Assembly (NCBI GenBank): GCA_910588325.1
Contig: CAJUPP010000017.1
Span: forward strand, 1-52,177
Source: an uncultured Hungatella sp.
GTDB taxonomy: Bacteria; Bacillota; Clostridia; Lachnospirales; Lachnospiraceae
Reading direction: 5' to 3'
DNA: 52,177 nt
Below, one piece after another: positions 43,535 to 52,141 of the stretch. A program made the position numbers and the translations under genes. Positions within the stretch are counted from its first letter, which is position 1. Each line of letters starts with the position of its first letter. The notes beneath the pieces are model-generated. The model was not told where the DNA came from. It worked only from the letters and a program-made list of their open reading frames with translations, and did not search any database.

Positions 43535-44755
43535 TTGACCATTGAGCAAGCGGAGTTATTGTTAGCCAGCAAGGAATTTCAGCAGCTGAAATATTTCCAG
43601 GAAAAGACCAATGTGTTTACCATTGTGGGGCAGACCCATACGGAACATTGGCACAGTTCTTTCATGAGCTGGCTTCTGGATCCTGGTTCCAGTCTCTGTC
43701 TGGGGCATTATCCCCTTGTAAGGCTTTTAACCCTGTACATGATAAAGAATGAGAAGGCGGAGCTGTCTCTGAAAGAAATTTTTGATATGAAGCTGGACGA
43801 CGTTCGTTTTCAGACAGAAAAGACGTTCTTCACACCGGACAAGAAAAAAAGATCTATCGACGTATACGGGGAGAGCGACCAGCTCATTCTGGTAATCGAG
43901 AACAAGGTGAAGGCGCGGGAGAATATGAACGGTACGGAGGTGGGCCAGACCCGGGACTACCGGGATTATGTGGAAAAGCACAAGCAAATTGGACAGAAGG
44001 TTATCTGCCTGTTCATTACGCCTGACCCGAAGCAGAAGCCGTACGATAAAAGCTATACGCAGATTACCTACCAGGAATTTTATGATTATGTCATAGGAAA
44101 ATGCATTGAACATCCCCAGCTGAAGGGAGATGGCAGGTACCTTCTGGAGCAGTACGCCAATAATCTCCGGGAGCCTGTCCATGGCTCTCCCATGGCGCTG
44201 GTCAATACCGGGCTGTGCAAGACCATCTATGAGGAATTTACGGAGCAGCTGGATGAAATCTTCACAGATGTAGAACAAAGCAAGGATTATGTCAATGACA
44301 GCAGGCTTACCTGTGTTGTGTACCAGCATTACCGGAGTATTTTTGATGAGATATATTTGTCGCTGGATGAAAAGCATTATGGGCGGACGCCCAAATCCAC
44401 AATACAGAGGAAGATTGTAAGCTTCACCGACCTTTACAATGCCGGCAAAATAAAGGACGGCACGGAATTTGTCTTAGAATACGACGGCGTACGGCATTTT
44501 GCGGTTGCAGAGTATGATGAGGCGGACAGAGAGTGCTATATGCTGTTGCTGGATGAGGACAAAAAGCCTTATTACAACAGAAAAGGTGAAAAAATAGGCT
44601 ATTACAGGGCGTCGTCTCAGGCAGGGATCGATTCTATCAATCTGTACAGAAAGAAAAATCAGATAGAAAAAAGGATTGAAACCCTCAACGGCCCTGCCTA
44701 TTGGAAAACAAAAGACGGGACCGTCATAAAAACACTGATAGATTCCATGGGATGA
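43535..44755 (+). CDS. PD-(D/E)XK nuclease with RAMA-like C-terminal domain
   Basis: A 406-residue protein. The N-terminal ~250 residues match the PDDEXK_4 superfamily: TEHWHSSFMSWLLDP (E37), the metal-binding core SIDVYG...LILVIENK (D109, E122, K124), and GQTRDYRDYV. Residues ~297-404 resemble a RAMA domain (AGKIKDGTEFVLEYDG, GYYRASSQAG, then NGPAYWKTKDG), which is found attached to restriction and modification proteins. It starts at TTG 43535 behind CAGGAGGG, 30 bp after the TIR gene. It is probably the DNA- or RNA-cleaving effector of the cluster. Confidence 0.8.
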   Translation: MTIEQAELLLASKEFQQLKYFQEKTNVFTIVGQTHTEHWHSSFMSWLLDPGSSLCLGHYPLVRLLTLYMIKNEKAELSLKEIFDMKLDDVRFQTEKTFFTPDKKKRSIDVYGESDQLILVIENKVKARENMNGTEVGQTRDYRDYVEKHKQIGQKVICLFITPDPKQKPYDKSYTQITYQEFYDYVIGKCIEHPQLKGDGRYLLEQYANNLREPVHGSPMALVNTGLCKTIYEEFTEQLDEIFTDVEQSKDYVNDSRLTCVVYQHYRSIFDEIYLSLDEKHYGRTPKSTIQRKIVSFTDLYNAGKIKDGTEFVLEYDGVRHFAVAEYDEADRECYMLLLDEDKKPYYNRKGEKIGYYRASSQAGIDSINLYRKKNQIEKRIETLNGPAYWKTKDGTVIKTLIDSMG

Positions 44756-44932
44756 AGGAGCTGAAAGCATAAAGGACACACGGAAAAGGATGATTCCGGT
44801 ATGTTTTTGATTCCGTTTGCGGTGGGATGCGCCGGAAATATGGCCAGCCTTCCAATGAAAGGAAGAATGGTACGGAAAAAGGGTTGTAAGATGCCGCAAA
44901 ACAGCGGAAGCTTTTTGCCAAGGAGGAAGAAA

Positions 44933-45214
44933 ATGTCATATTTTAATAATGTGGATTTTAACAATTATTATCTGAATAAATCGAAATATGAGTATAAACA
45001 GTCGCTTCTGACTGCATTTTACAATGCATGGTATAACAGCGCAGGGTGGTTCTTAACCGAATCCAATCCAAACGTTACCCAGTGGATTAAGAAAGCATGG
45101 AAGGCGGATTTGAAGAAACAGATTAAAATCAAACTGCAGGGCCAGAACTATACGCCCGCGGCAATAAATGGTATCTTTAAGGCATTTACTGACTGGAATA
45201 AGGCGAATCCGTAA
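44933..45214 (+). CDS. Small protein of unknown function (93 aa)
   Basis: A 93-residue basic, aromatic-rich protein with no recognised family: FNNVDFNNYYLNKSKYEYKQ at the N-terminus, AWYNSAGWFL in the middle, and a C-terminal helical half ending FKAFTDWNKANP. It is predicted soluble. ATG 44933 has AAGGAGG seven bases upstream, the best ribosome binding site nearby; the open frame before it is likely leader. It sits between the nuclease and WYL genes. A 177-bp gap precedes it in which I see no other gene. An adaptor, inhibitor or antitoxin-like role is only a guess. Confidence 0.65.
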   Translation: MSYFNNVDFNNYYLNKSKYEYKQSLLTAFYNAWYNSAGWFLTESNPNVTQWIKKAWKADLKKQIKIKLQGQNYTPAAINGIFKAFTDWNKANP

Positions 45215-45236
45215 TTATACGAAAAGAGGCGAAAAC

Positions 45237-46394
45237 ATGGCGGATAGTAGGAAACCGGACAGTTCCCGTCTGAATCTGTTCTATATTCTGCAGATTCTGG
45301 CCAATCACTCAGATGAGGACCATCCCATGTCTGCTTCTGAAATCAGGGACAAAGTAAATATGGAATTCGGACACATCTCTTCGTCCGATGCAGTGATAAG
45401 CTTGGATACCGTAAAGCGTACCCTGGAGGAGCTGACAAACAAAATCTTTCCGGCAGGACCTGATTACAATGACTTTCTGTACCGTTATGGGTACTGTGTT
45501 TCCTGCCTTATGAAAAAGGATGGTGAATATAAGAGCTATCGGGCAGATGAAGAAGGGCGGGCTCCGAAAAAATACTATTATTATGAGAACAGCTTTAAGA
45601 CAGCGGAGCTTTTGACGCTGAAGGATGCAATTGAAACCTACAGCTATTTCAGCCAGGACGATATCACAGATATTGTGAGGAAGCTGGTGAAGCTCAGGCC
45701 CAAATCCTTTCCAAAGAGCAAATATTTTGATGTGGCCTGGGAGGCCAGGGATGAGGATTCCCTGCTGCTTATGAATATCGATGATCTGAACCGGATTATC
45801 AATAACCGGAATTGTGCTAATATTACATACTGTTATTATGACAGAGAGAAGAAGCTGGTTCCACGTCCGGGCTATCCCAAGAGAATCGAACCGATTCATT
45901 TGATGTGGAGCAACGGATTTTATTATCTTCTGGCCTATAATGAAAAATATCAGAGTATTGTCAATATGCGGATTGACAGGATTACGGATATTGAGGAGGT
46001 TGAAATCGAAAATACCCACAGGGTCGATAACTTCAATCCAGTTAAGTACCGGTATGAGCATCCGGTGATGTTCGGCGGAAAAAAGAAGCATATGGTTTTG
46101 CTGTGCAGGGATACAGGAAGAAATTATATTATGAATACCATCGTGGATGTCTTCGGAAAGAGTGCAAAGGTTGAGCCGGCATCGGATAAGATTTTGATGA
46201 AATATCTGAACCATGACAGGGAGTTTTACAGGGCGCAGGGGATTACCTGGCTGAAGGTGTCTCTGGAATCTGCGACCGGCGGTGTGGAATTGTGGGCGGC
46301 CCAGTACTGCTGCGATTGTTTTATCGTTTCTCCGGAGGAATCCCGCAACCGGTTGAGGGAGCGCCTGCGGGCCGGAGCAGAATATTATGGCTGA
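45237..46394 (+). CDS. WYL-domain transcriptional regulator
   Basis: A 385-residue regulator. An N-terminal winged helix-turn-helix (~10-75, LNLFYILQILANHSDEDHPMSASEI...SLDTVKRTLEEL) is followed by a WYL domain (~190-280, ITYCYYD, RIEPIHLMWSNGFYYLLAYN, RIDRITDI) and a WCX-like C-terminus. ATG 45237 follows AAAGAGGCG; an upstream in-frame start is unlikely. WYL regulators often control phage-defence loci by sensing a ligand or nucleic acid. Its place inside the cluster supports autoregulation. Confidence 0.88.
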   Translation: MADSRKPDSSRLNLFYILQILANHSDEDHPMSASEIRDKVNMEFGHISSSDAVISLDTVKRTLEELTNKIFPAGPDYNDFLYRYGYCVSCLMKKDGEYKSYRADEEGRAPKKYYYYENSFKTAELLTLKDAIETYSYFSQDDITDIVRKLVKLRPKSFPKSKYFDVAWEARDEDSLLLMNIDDLNRIINNRNCANITYCYYDREKKLVPRPGYPKRIEPIHLMWSNGFYYLLAYNEKYQSIVNMRIDRITDIEEVEIENTHRVDNFNPVKYRYEHPVMFGGKKKHMVLLCRDTGRNYIMNTIVDVFGKSAKVEPASDKILMKYLNHDREFYRAQGITWLKVSLESATGGVELWAAQYCCDCFIVSPEESRNRLRERLRAGAEYYG

Positions 46395-46518
46395 TTACGT
46401 CTGGTTATGCTGACAGCAGGAAAGGAAAGACTGCGCAATATTGCCTGTCTCCGTCTGCTACTATGGATATGGAATCGGAACCATAAACCATAGGACATAT
46501 TGCAGAAGGAGGGGTATA

Positions 46519-48459
46519 ATGAGAAAAAAATTATCGCTTTTAAAACCATATGTACACATTGCGGTTATTAACAACAAATGGATGGAGAAGGTTTCCTATC
46601 TGAAGATTCCCTCGCTGGTAGATGTAAAGAATTTGAGGGCAGATGTAAAAATGGGGGCGGTCCAGTTTTCTCAGCTGGATGAACTGATTGTCAAGGAAAA
46701 TGAACCTAAATATATTCTAATCAATACGGATAGTCTGGAGCAGGGCTATCTGGCGGTAACCTATCTGGCGGCGGGATTTAACCGCAAACACGATATGGAT
46801 GCAGACGAGGAAAATGATGAGCATCTTGACGAGACGGAGTCCAACCTTTCGGAGTGGGATGAAAATCCCCGGCAGATTCCGGTGATTCATGATTATGAAT
46901 TCCGGATGAATCTGTTTGAGGGAGAAAATAACAGCACGTTCGGAGTGAATGATATATTTATGATGGGCGGCCAAAACAGTGTGGCCCATATGCCGTATTG
47001 GATGGGGTGTACTCATGATTCCGTGTGTATCATCGCCAGGGCTCATTTTGGGATTTGCGCGGGAGATGCGTATGAAAGCAAAGAAGCGTTTATACTGGGC
47101 CTGAATTATTTTCGCGGGAATGACAAGGTATATATTATTTATGTGCAGGAGAGTTCGTATTATGGCGGATGGGAGGAGGAAGATTTAGACGAATGCTTCA
47201 TAAGCGAAGCCAGGAACAAGTGGAATTATATTGTTCTCAATTTTCTGGCGGATGAGGTATCGGTGTATCTGAAAAAGGAAGACAGGAAGAAGTATTACAG
47301 ACTGCTGGTCAGAGGAAATTTTTCTGCCAATGGGATATCGGTGAAAAAGGGTTTTAATTATGGGTGGTTAGTAAATATTGTGGCGGCAATGGCAGACCGG
47401 AATAAGTGTAAGCTGGTTGAGAATGTGATAAAATATGCAGTGAAGGATTGGAAGTCTCCGGGTGAGCGTCCCATTGAGAATAGGGATTTTGATTTTATGG
47501 ACCGTTTCTGCAGGGCTTACCCTGTAAATGAAGCCAACAAGGAAAGAAAAACGGGAAGTGCAAGAGAACGGATGATGCAGGAGCTTATCGGCATGGAGGA
47601 TGTGAAGACGCAAATCCTCAATATTGTCAATGTGATGAAATATAACCAGATACGGCTGAAGATGGGATTTTCAGGGGGAGGCTACCACAATGTCCATGTT
47701 ATGCTGGGAGCGCCGGGGACAGCCAAGACAACCATGGCAAAACTGATGGGGCAGCTTATGGTGGAAGAGCGTCTCCTTAGTGATAACCGGTTTATCTGCG
47801 TCAATGGAGCGGAGCTGAAGGGAAAATATGTGGGCCATTCTGCACCCAAGACCAAGGAGGTGTTTGAGGAGAACGATATCATCGTGATTGACGAGGCCTA
47901 CTCTCTGGTGGGGGACAATGGAGACAGCGATTCTTTTACCAAGGAAGCCCTTGCCCAGCTGGTGATTGAGCTGGAGAACCATTCTACGGACAAGCTGGTG
48001 ATATTTGCAGGCTACGGCGGCAGGAAGGTCAGTGACAGAAATAACAAGATGAAGGATTTTCTGGATGCAAACCCGGGAATCAAAAGCCGGATTACTTCTA
48101 CTATTTATTTTGATTCTTACAGCCCGGATGATATGGTCAGGATATTTTTCAAATTGGCAGAAAACAGCCAGTATCATCCGGATGAAGGTACCCGGGAGGC
48201 ATTGCTTTCTTATTTCCGGAAACGGGCTGCCGATGACAATTTTGGCAACGGCCGGGAGGCGAGAAAGCTTCTTGAAACGGCGGTTGTATATACGGCCAGC
48301 CGGGTATTGGCAGAGGATAAAAAGGCCTATACCAGAGAGGAAATGCAGAGAATTCTGTATGAGGATGTTGAGAAAGCCATAAAGGAGCTGGAGTATGGGG
48401 ACAGTATACAGAATGTTGTCCAGGCTCAAAGAAAAATTGGGTTTATTAGAAATATGTAA
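46519..48459 (+). CDS. AAA+ ATPase (CbbX/SpoVK group) with large unrecognised N-terminus
   Basis: A 646-residue protein. The C-terminal ~300 residues are a CbbX/SpoVK-type AAA+ module: Walker A GAPGTAKTT (397-405), pore-loop-like GKYVGHS (~435-441), Walker B IIVIDEAYSL (~454-463), and the sensor/arginine region NPGIKSRI (~518-525). The first ~350 residues are of unknown fold, with an acidic stretch (DMDADEENDEHLDETE) and a Cys/His-containing part (MGCTHDSVCIIARAHFGIC). ATG 46519 follows GAAGGAGGGG. It is the last gene of the cluster, 124 bp after the WYL gene, and is likely the remodelling or gating ATPase. Confidence 0.85.
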   Translation: MRKKLSLLKPYVHIAVINNKWMEKVSYLKIPSLVDVKNLRADVKMGAVQFSQLDELIVKENEPKYILINTDSLEQGYLAVTYLAAGFNRKHDMDADEENDEHLDETESNLSEWDENPRQIPVIHDYEFRMNLFEGENNSTFGVNDIFMMGGQNSVAHMPYWMGCTHDSVCIIARAHFGICAGDAYESKEAFILGLNYFRGNDKVYIIYVQESSYYGGWEEEDLDECFISEARNKWNYIVLNFLADEVSVYLKKEDRKKYYRLLVRGNFSANGISVKKGFNYGWLVNIVAAMADRNKCKLVENVIKYAVKDWKSPGERPIENRDFDFMDRFCRAYPVNEANKERKTGSARERMMQELIGMEDVKTQILNIVNVMKYNQIRLKMGFSGGGYHNVHVMLGAPGTAKTTMAKLMGQLMVEERLLSDNRFICVNGAELKGKYVGHSAPKTKEVFEENDIIVIDEAYSLVGDNGDSDSFTKEALAQLVIELENHSTDKLVIFAGYGGRKVSDRNNKMKDFLDANPGIKSRITSTIYFDSYSPDDMVRIFFKLAENSQYHPDEGTREALLSYFRKRAADDNFGNGREARKLLETAVVYTASRVLAEDKKAYTREEMQRILYEDVEKAIKELEYGDSIQNVVQAQRKIGFIRNM

Positions 48460-48467
48460 GTAGAGGA

Positions 48468-48498
48468 GCCCTGCTGTAAGGGGGAACAGGGCCCTGGT
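48468..48498 (+). terminator. Weak hairpin after the AAA gene
   Basis: GCCCTG (48468-48473) pairs with CAGGGC (48487-48492), followed by CCTGGTTTT. It marks a plausible but weak end of the six-gene operon. Confidence 0.4.
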
Positions 48499-48528
48499 TT
48501 TAATGATGAGAAAGGGGCTGTTTTATAA

Positions 48529-49899
48529 TTGGAAGAAAATCAGAAGGTGCTGCTGTTTGAGAAAATGCCCATACCAAAGGCTATAGCAAAGCTGACCATT
48601 CCCACGATTCTAAGTTCCCTGGTTATGGTAATTTATAACCTGGCGGATACGTATTTTGTGGGAATGATAAATGATCCGGTGCAGAATGCGGCGGTGACTC
48701 TGGCTTATCCGGTGCTTTTGGCATTTAATGCGGTGAATAATCTGTTTGGGGTGGGAACCTCCAGCATGATGAGCCGGGCTCTGGGGAGCCGGGATTATGA
48801 GACGGTGAGGAGAAGCTCGGCTTTTGGGTTTTATTGTTCTTTGTTTTCCGGGCTTTTGTTCTCTTTGATGTGTACTATATTTAAGGGGCCGCTCTTAACT
48901 GTGCTGGGAGCGGACGAGGTGACACGGGCGGCTACGGACAGCTACATGCTGTGGACAGTGACCTGCGGCGCAGCCCCGGCGATTCTGAATGTGGTGATGG
49001 CTTATATGGTCCGGTCTGAGGGGGCTTCTCTCCATGCCAGCATCGGGACTATGAGCGGATGTATTTTGAATATGATTCTGGATCCCATTTTTATTCTTCC
49101 CTGGGGATTTAATATGGGGGCTGCGGGAGCGGGACTTGCCACCTTTTTGTCTAACTGCTTTGCCTGCGGGTATTTCTTTGTGCTGCTCTATGTGAAGCGA
49201 AAGAGTACGTATGTGTGCATCAATCCGGGCAAGATGGGATTTGAGAGGGCGATTGTTCTGGGAATCTGTGCGGTGGGGGTTCCGGCTTCCATACAGAATC
49301 TTTTGAATGTGACCGGGTCTACGATTTTAAATAATTTTACGTCTTCGTATGGCGCGGACGCGGTGGCGGCCATGGGGATTGCCCAGAAGGTGAATATGGT
49401 TCCGTTTCAGATTGCTTTGGGTTTTTCCCAGGGGGTTATGCCCTTAATCAGCTATAATTTTGCCAGCGGGAACCACAGGAGGATGAAGGACAGTATTTTA
49501 TTTGCCATCAGGCTGATGCTTCCGGCTACGGTGGCAGTGGCGGCAGGGTACTATCTGGGGGCCGGAGGGCTGGTCCGTATGTTTATGGACAACCAGGCCA
49601 TTGTGGATTATGGCACCCGTTTTTTGCGGGGATTGTGTCTTGCACAGCCTTTGATTTATATGGACTTTTTGGCAGTAGGCGTGTTCCAGGCTCTGGGAAT
49701 GGGAAAGAATGCGTTGATATTTGCCATTATGAGGAAAATTATATTGGAGATTCCGGCATTGTTTATTCTCAATGCCTTGTTCCCGCTTTACGGACTGCCC
49801 TATGCCCAGCCTTTGGCGGAGCTGGTTCTGGCTGTCGCATCGGTGGTTATGCTGAGGAGGATTTTTCAGAGGAATCAGGGAACCCCTCAAACGACTTGA
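48529..49899 (+). CDS. MATE-family multidrug/cation exporter
   Basis: A 456-residue transporter with 12 expected membrane helices. Typical MATE stretches are KLTIPTILSSLVMVIYNLADTYF, AVTLAYPVLL, GVGTSSMMSRALG and ALGFSQGVMPLISYNFASG. It uses Na+ or H+ gradients to expel drugs. Translation starts at TTG 48529 with a GAAAGGGG somewhat far upstream. A MerR regulator gene follows 18 bp later, suggesting a ligand-regulated efflux unit. Confidence 0.9.
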   Translation: MEENQKVLLFEKMPIPKAIAKLTIPTILSSLVMVIYNLADTYFVGMINDPVQNAAVTLAYPVLLAFNAVNNLFGVGTSSMMSRALGSRDYETVRRSSAFGFYCSLFSGLLFSLMCTIFKGPLLTVLGADEVTRAATDSYMLWTVTCGAAPAILNVVMAYMVRSEGASLHASIGTMSGCILNMILDPIFILPWGFNMGAAGAGLATFLSNCFACGYFFVLLYVKRKSTYVCINPGKMGFERAIVLGICAVGVPASIQNLLNVTGSTILNNFTSSYGADAVAAMGIAQKVNMVPFQIALGFSQGVMPLISYNFASGNHRRMKDSILFAIRLMLPATVAVAAGYYLGAGGLVRMFMDNQAIVDYGTRFLRGLCLAQPLIYMDFLAVGVFQALGMGKNALIFAIMRKIILEIPALFILNALFPLYGLPYAQPLAELVLAVASVVMLRRIFQRNQGTPQTT

Positions 49900-49917
49900 G
49901 AGTTTGGAGAATGACGT

Positions 49918-50739
49918 ATGTATGATAAGTACAGCATTGGGACAATGGCAGGGCTTTTGGGGATTTCTGCGGAGGCTATCCGGTATTATGAGAGCCGGGA
50001 GATCATACAGCCTGTCCGGGATGCGGAGACCGGGTATCGGTATTATAATACCTGGGATCTGCATATGCTTTTGCGGGCGCGGCATTATCAGAGCTATGGG
50101 TTTACCCTGGAGGAGGTGGCGGAGCTGTTCCGCAGTGAGAGCCTGCCGGAGATTAAGGAGCGGATGCAGACCGTGGAGAAGGGAATCGAGCATGAGATTG
50201 TGCGGCAGATGAACCTTCTGAAGCGGATTCGGCAGAGCCAGGAGATGCTGGAGGACGCCTGGAACAGTGTAGGAAAATATCAGATCCGGCAGAGGCCGGG
50301 GATTTACCGGATGAATACCCAGAAAAATTATACACTTTTTAAGGATAAGAAGGATCTGGAACTGGTTTCCCAGTGGTCGGCCAGGACGCCCTTTGTGTAT
50401 TCCTGCGCCCTGTTTTATGAGAGGGATGTGAAGAAGGGGGAGGGGAATTTCGAGTTTGGGCTGGGGGTCAATGAGGAATATGCCAGGTTTCTGGGGGTGG
50501 AGAAGACGGATAAGGTGCAGTTTTATCCGGCCTGTATGTGTGTCCATACCTGTGTTCCGTCACGTTCGGGGCAGTATCTGTCAGTGGATAGTCTGAGGGG
50601 AGGGATTGAGTATCTCAGAGAGAACAATCTGGAACTGAAGGGGGATGTGGTTACCCAGGTGGTGTGCATGACGAAGCCGGCGGAGGAGTATTTTAACTGG
50701 CATATTGTGTGGTTTCCCATTGAGGAGGCGGGAGGGTAG
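49918..50739 (+). CDS. MerR-family regulator with GyrI-like effector domain
   Basis: A 273-residue regulator. The N-terminal winged helix (YSIGTMAGLLGISAEAIRYYESREII...TGYRYY) and dimer helix (~75-115) are standard MerR. The C-terminal ~150 residues look like the GyrI/BmrR drug-binding domain (Phe/Tyr-rich, HIVWFPIEE end). It lies in the MATE operon. The downstream SDR gene has a promoter with the elongated spacer that MerR proteins act on, so it may control both. Confidence 0.88.
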   Translation: MYDKYSIGTMAGLLGISAEAIRYYESREIIQPVRDAETGYRYYNTWDLHMLLRARHYQSYGFTLEEVAELFRSESLPEIKERMQTVEKGIEHEIVRQMNLLKRIRQSQEMLEDAWNSVGKYQIRQRPGIYRMNTQKNYTLFKDKKDLELVSQWSARTPFVYSCALFYERDVKKGEGNFEFGLGVNEEYARFLGVEKTDKVQFYPACMCVHTCVPSRSGQYLSVDSLRGGIEYLRENNLELKGDVVTQVVCMTKPAEEYFNWHIVWFPIEEAGG

Positions 50740-50772
50740 GAGTTTTGGAGATATTTTTGATGAAAAGGTTGT

Positions 50773-50804
50773 GCAGGATGTATAAAAACGTCCTGCCTTT
50801 TTTT
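50773..50804 (+). terminator. Terminator after the MerR gene
   Basis: GCAGGATGT (50773-50781) pairs with ACGTCCTGC (50788-50796), 9 bp including one G-U, followed by T7. Confidence 0.85.
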
Positions 50805-50819
50805 GTGCAATTTTGAGGG

Positions 50820-50850
50820 TTGACTTTAAAGGGGGTTGAGCCCTTATAGT
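50820..50850 (+). promoter_or_regulatory. MerR-type promoter (19-bp spacer with dyad) of the SDR operon
   Basis: TTGACT (50820-50825) and TATAGT (50845-50850) are separated by 19 bp rather than 17. Within the spacer AAGGG (50829-50833) and CCCTT (50841-50845) form a dyad close to its centre. This is the known architecture of promoters activated by MerR-family proteins through DNA untwisting. Confidence 0.6.
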
Positions 50851-50914
50851 GGAAAAAAGGGATTGTTACTTTTTTGGCAAATTGTCATTGTAAACTAAGG
50901 GAAAGGATGGGAAG

Positions 50915-51700
50915 ATGATGAGTAAACAGAAGAAGGTTGTATTGATTACCGGAGGGGCTATGGGACAGGGGAGAGCCCATGGGGTGAAGTTTGCGGAGAA
51001 TGGGTTTGACGTGGTGCTGGCGGATATGCTGGATCCGGAGGATGAAAGGTATCGGGAGACGGTGAGTATGCTGAATGATCTGGGGGCTGAGGTTTTGGCA
51101 GTGAAGGCCAATATCTGCAGTACGCCGGATATGGAGAAGCTGTTTGCGGATGCATGGGAGAAATTTGGACGGCTGGATGTGGTTGTGGCCAATGCAGGGG
51201 TGATTAATTTCGGGAATACATGGGAACTGACAGACCAGCAGGTAGAGAAAGTGATTAATATTGACCTGATCGGAACATGGAGGACCAATAAGTATGCGGT
51301 TCAATATATGTTAAAGCAGGGGTTCGGGCGGATTATTAATATTGCTTCTACCAGCGGGCTTTACGGGACGCCCAAGCTGGCTACCTACTGCATGGCAAAA
51401 TGGGGGGTCCTGGGGCTTACTAAGACTCTGGCAAAAGAGGTTGGGAGCAAAGGGATCATTGTGAATGCGCTGTGTCCTACCAAGGTGAAGACGCCTATGT
51501 GCGAGACCATGGAGTACGTGCAGTTTATCAATGAGCTGACGGGAAAGGATTTTAAAGATTATAAGGAAATGTATGCAGGGGTTCCGTTTTTGGATGTGGA
51601 GGATATCTCGGATATGGTTTACTGGATGGGAACCAGCAGAGCGGCCGGTAAGTTTAACGGCAGGGATGTGGCTCTGGATCTGGGGACACTGCAGGCATAA
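50915..51700 (+). CDS. Short-chain dehydrogenase/reductase (SDR)
   Basis: A 261-residue NAD(P)-dependent oxidoreductase. The cofactor motif is TGGAMGQGRAH, an aspartate after strand 2 (VVLAD, D37) suggests NAD(H) preference, NAG lies at ~93-95, and the catalytic set is Ser in IASTS, Tyr158 and Lys162 (YCMAK). The substrate is unknown; the GPH transporter gene 21 bp downstream suggests a sugar, sugar acid or related hydroxyl compound. Two adjacent ATG codons (50915 and 50918) follow AAAGGATGGG. Confidence 0.88.
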   Translation: MMSKQKKVVLITGGAMGQGRAHGVKFAENGFDVVLADMLDPEDERYRETVSMLNDLGAEVLAVKANICSTPDMEKLFADAWEKFGRLDVVVANAGVINFGNTWELTDQQVEKVINIDLIGTWRTNKYAVQYMLKQGFGRIINIASTSGLYGTPKLATYCMAKWGVLGLTKTLAKEVGSKGIIVNALCPTKVKTPMCETMEYVQFINELTGKDFKDYKEMYAGVPFLDVEDISDMVYWMGTSRAAGKFNGRDVALDLGTLQA

Positions 51701-51721
51701 CAGGACGGAAAGAGTGAGAGC

Positions 51722-52141
51722 ATGGAGAACTTTGGGTTTAAGAACAAGGCAGCTACAGAAAAAATCGGATTGGCAGAGTATTTTTTCTATGGGCTGGGAG
51801 ATTTTTCGTTTTGTTTTATATATGGGGCCATCGGCTCTTATATTGTTTTTTTCTATACGGATGTGGCCTGCATCAGCGCGGGAGTGGTGGGAACCATCCT
51901 TCTGCTGAGCAAGATATTTGACGGGATCTCGGATATGCTGATGGGATTTGTCATTGAGAATGTCCATTCGCCTCTGGGGAAGGCCAGGCCGTGGCTTTTG
52001 TGGATGGCCATTCCCTATTGTATTGGATGTGTGCTTTTATTTACGGTTCCGGATTTTGGGGAGACAGGGAAGGCAGTTTATGCGTTTCTTTCTTATAATC
52101 TGATGGCTACCTTTATTTTTACATCTGTAAATACCCGATAA
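51722..52141 (+). pseudogene. GPH (MelB-type) sugar/cation symporter, N-terminal part ending early
   Basis: The 139 residues match the start of a GPH symporter: EKIGLAEYFFYGLGDFSF, then SKIFDGISDMLMGFVIEN with the cation-site aspartates, GKARPWLLWMAIPY and AFLSYNLMATFIFTSVN. A TAA follows at 52139. Full members have about 450 residues and normally continue with a proline/tyrosine-containing loop after this point. The gene is therefore interrupted, by a frameshift or an insertion, or the final ~40 bases come from a mobile element. ATG 51722 has only a weak ribosome binding site. Confidence 0.65.
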
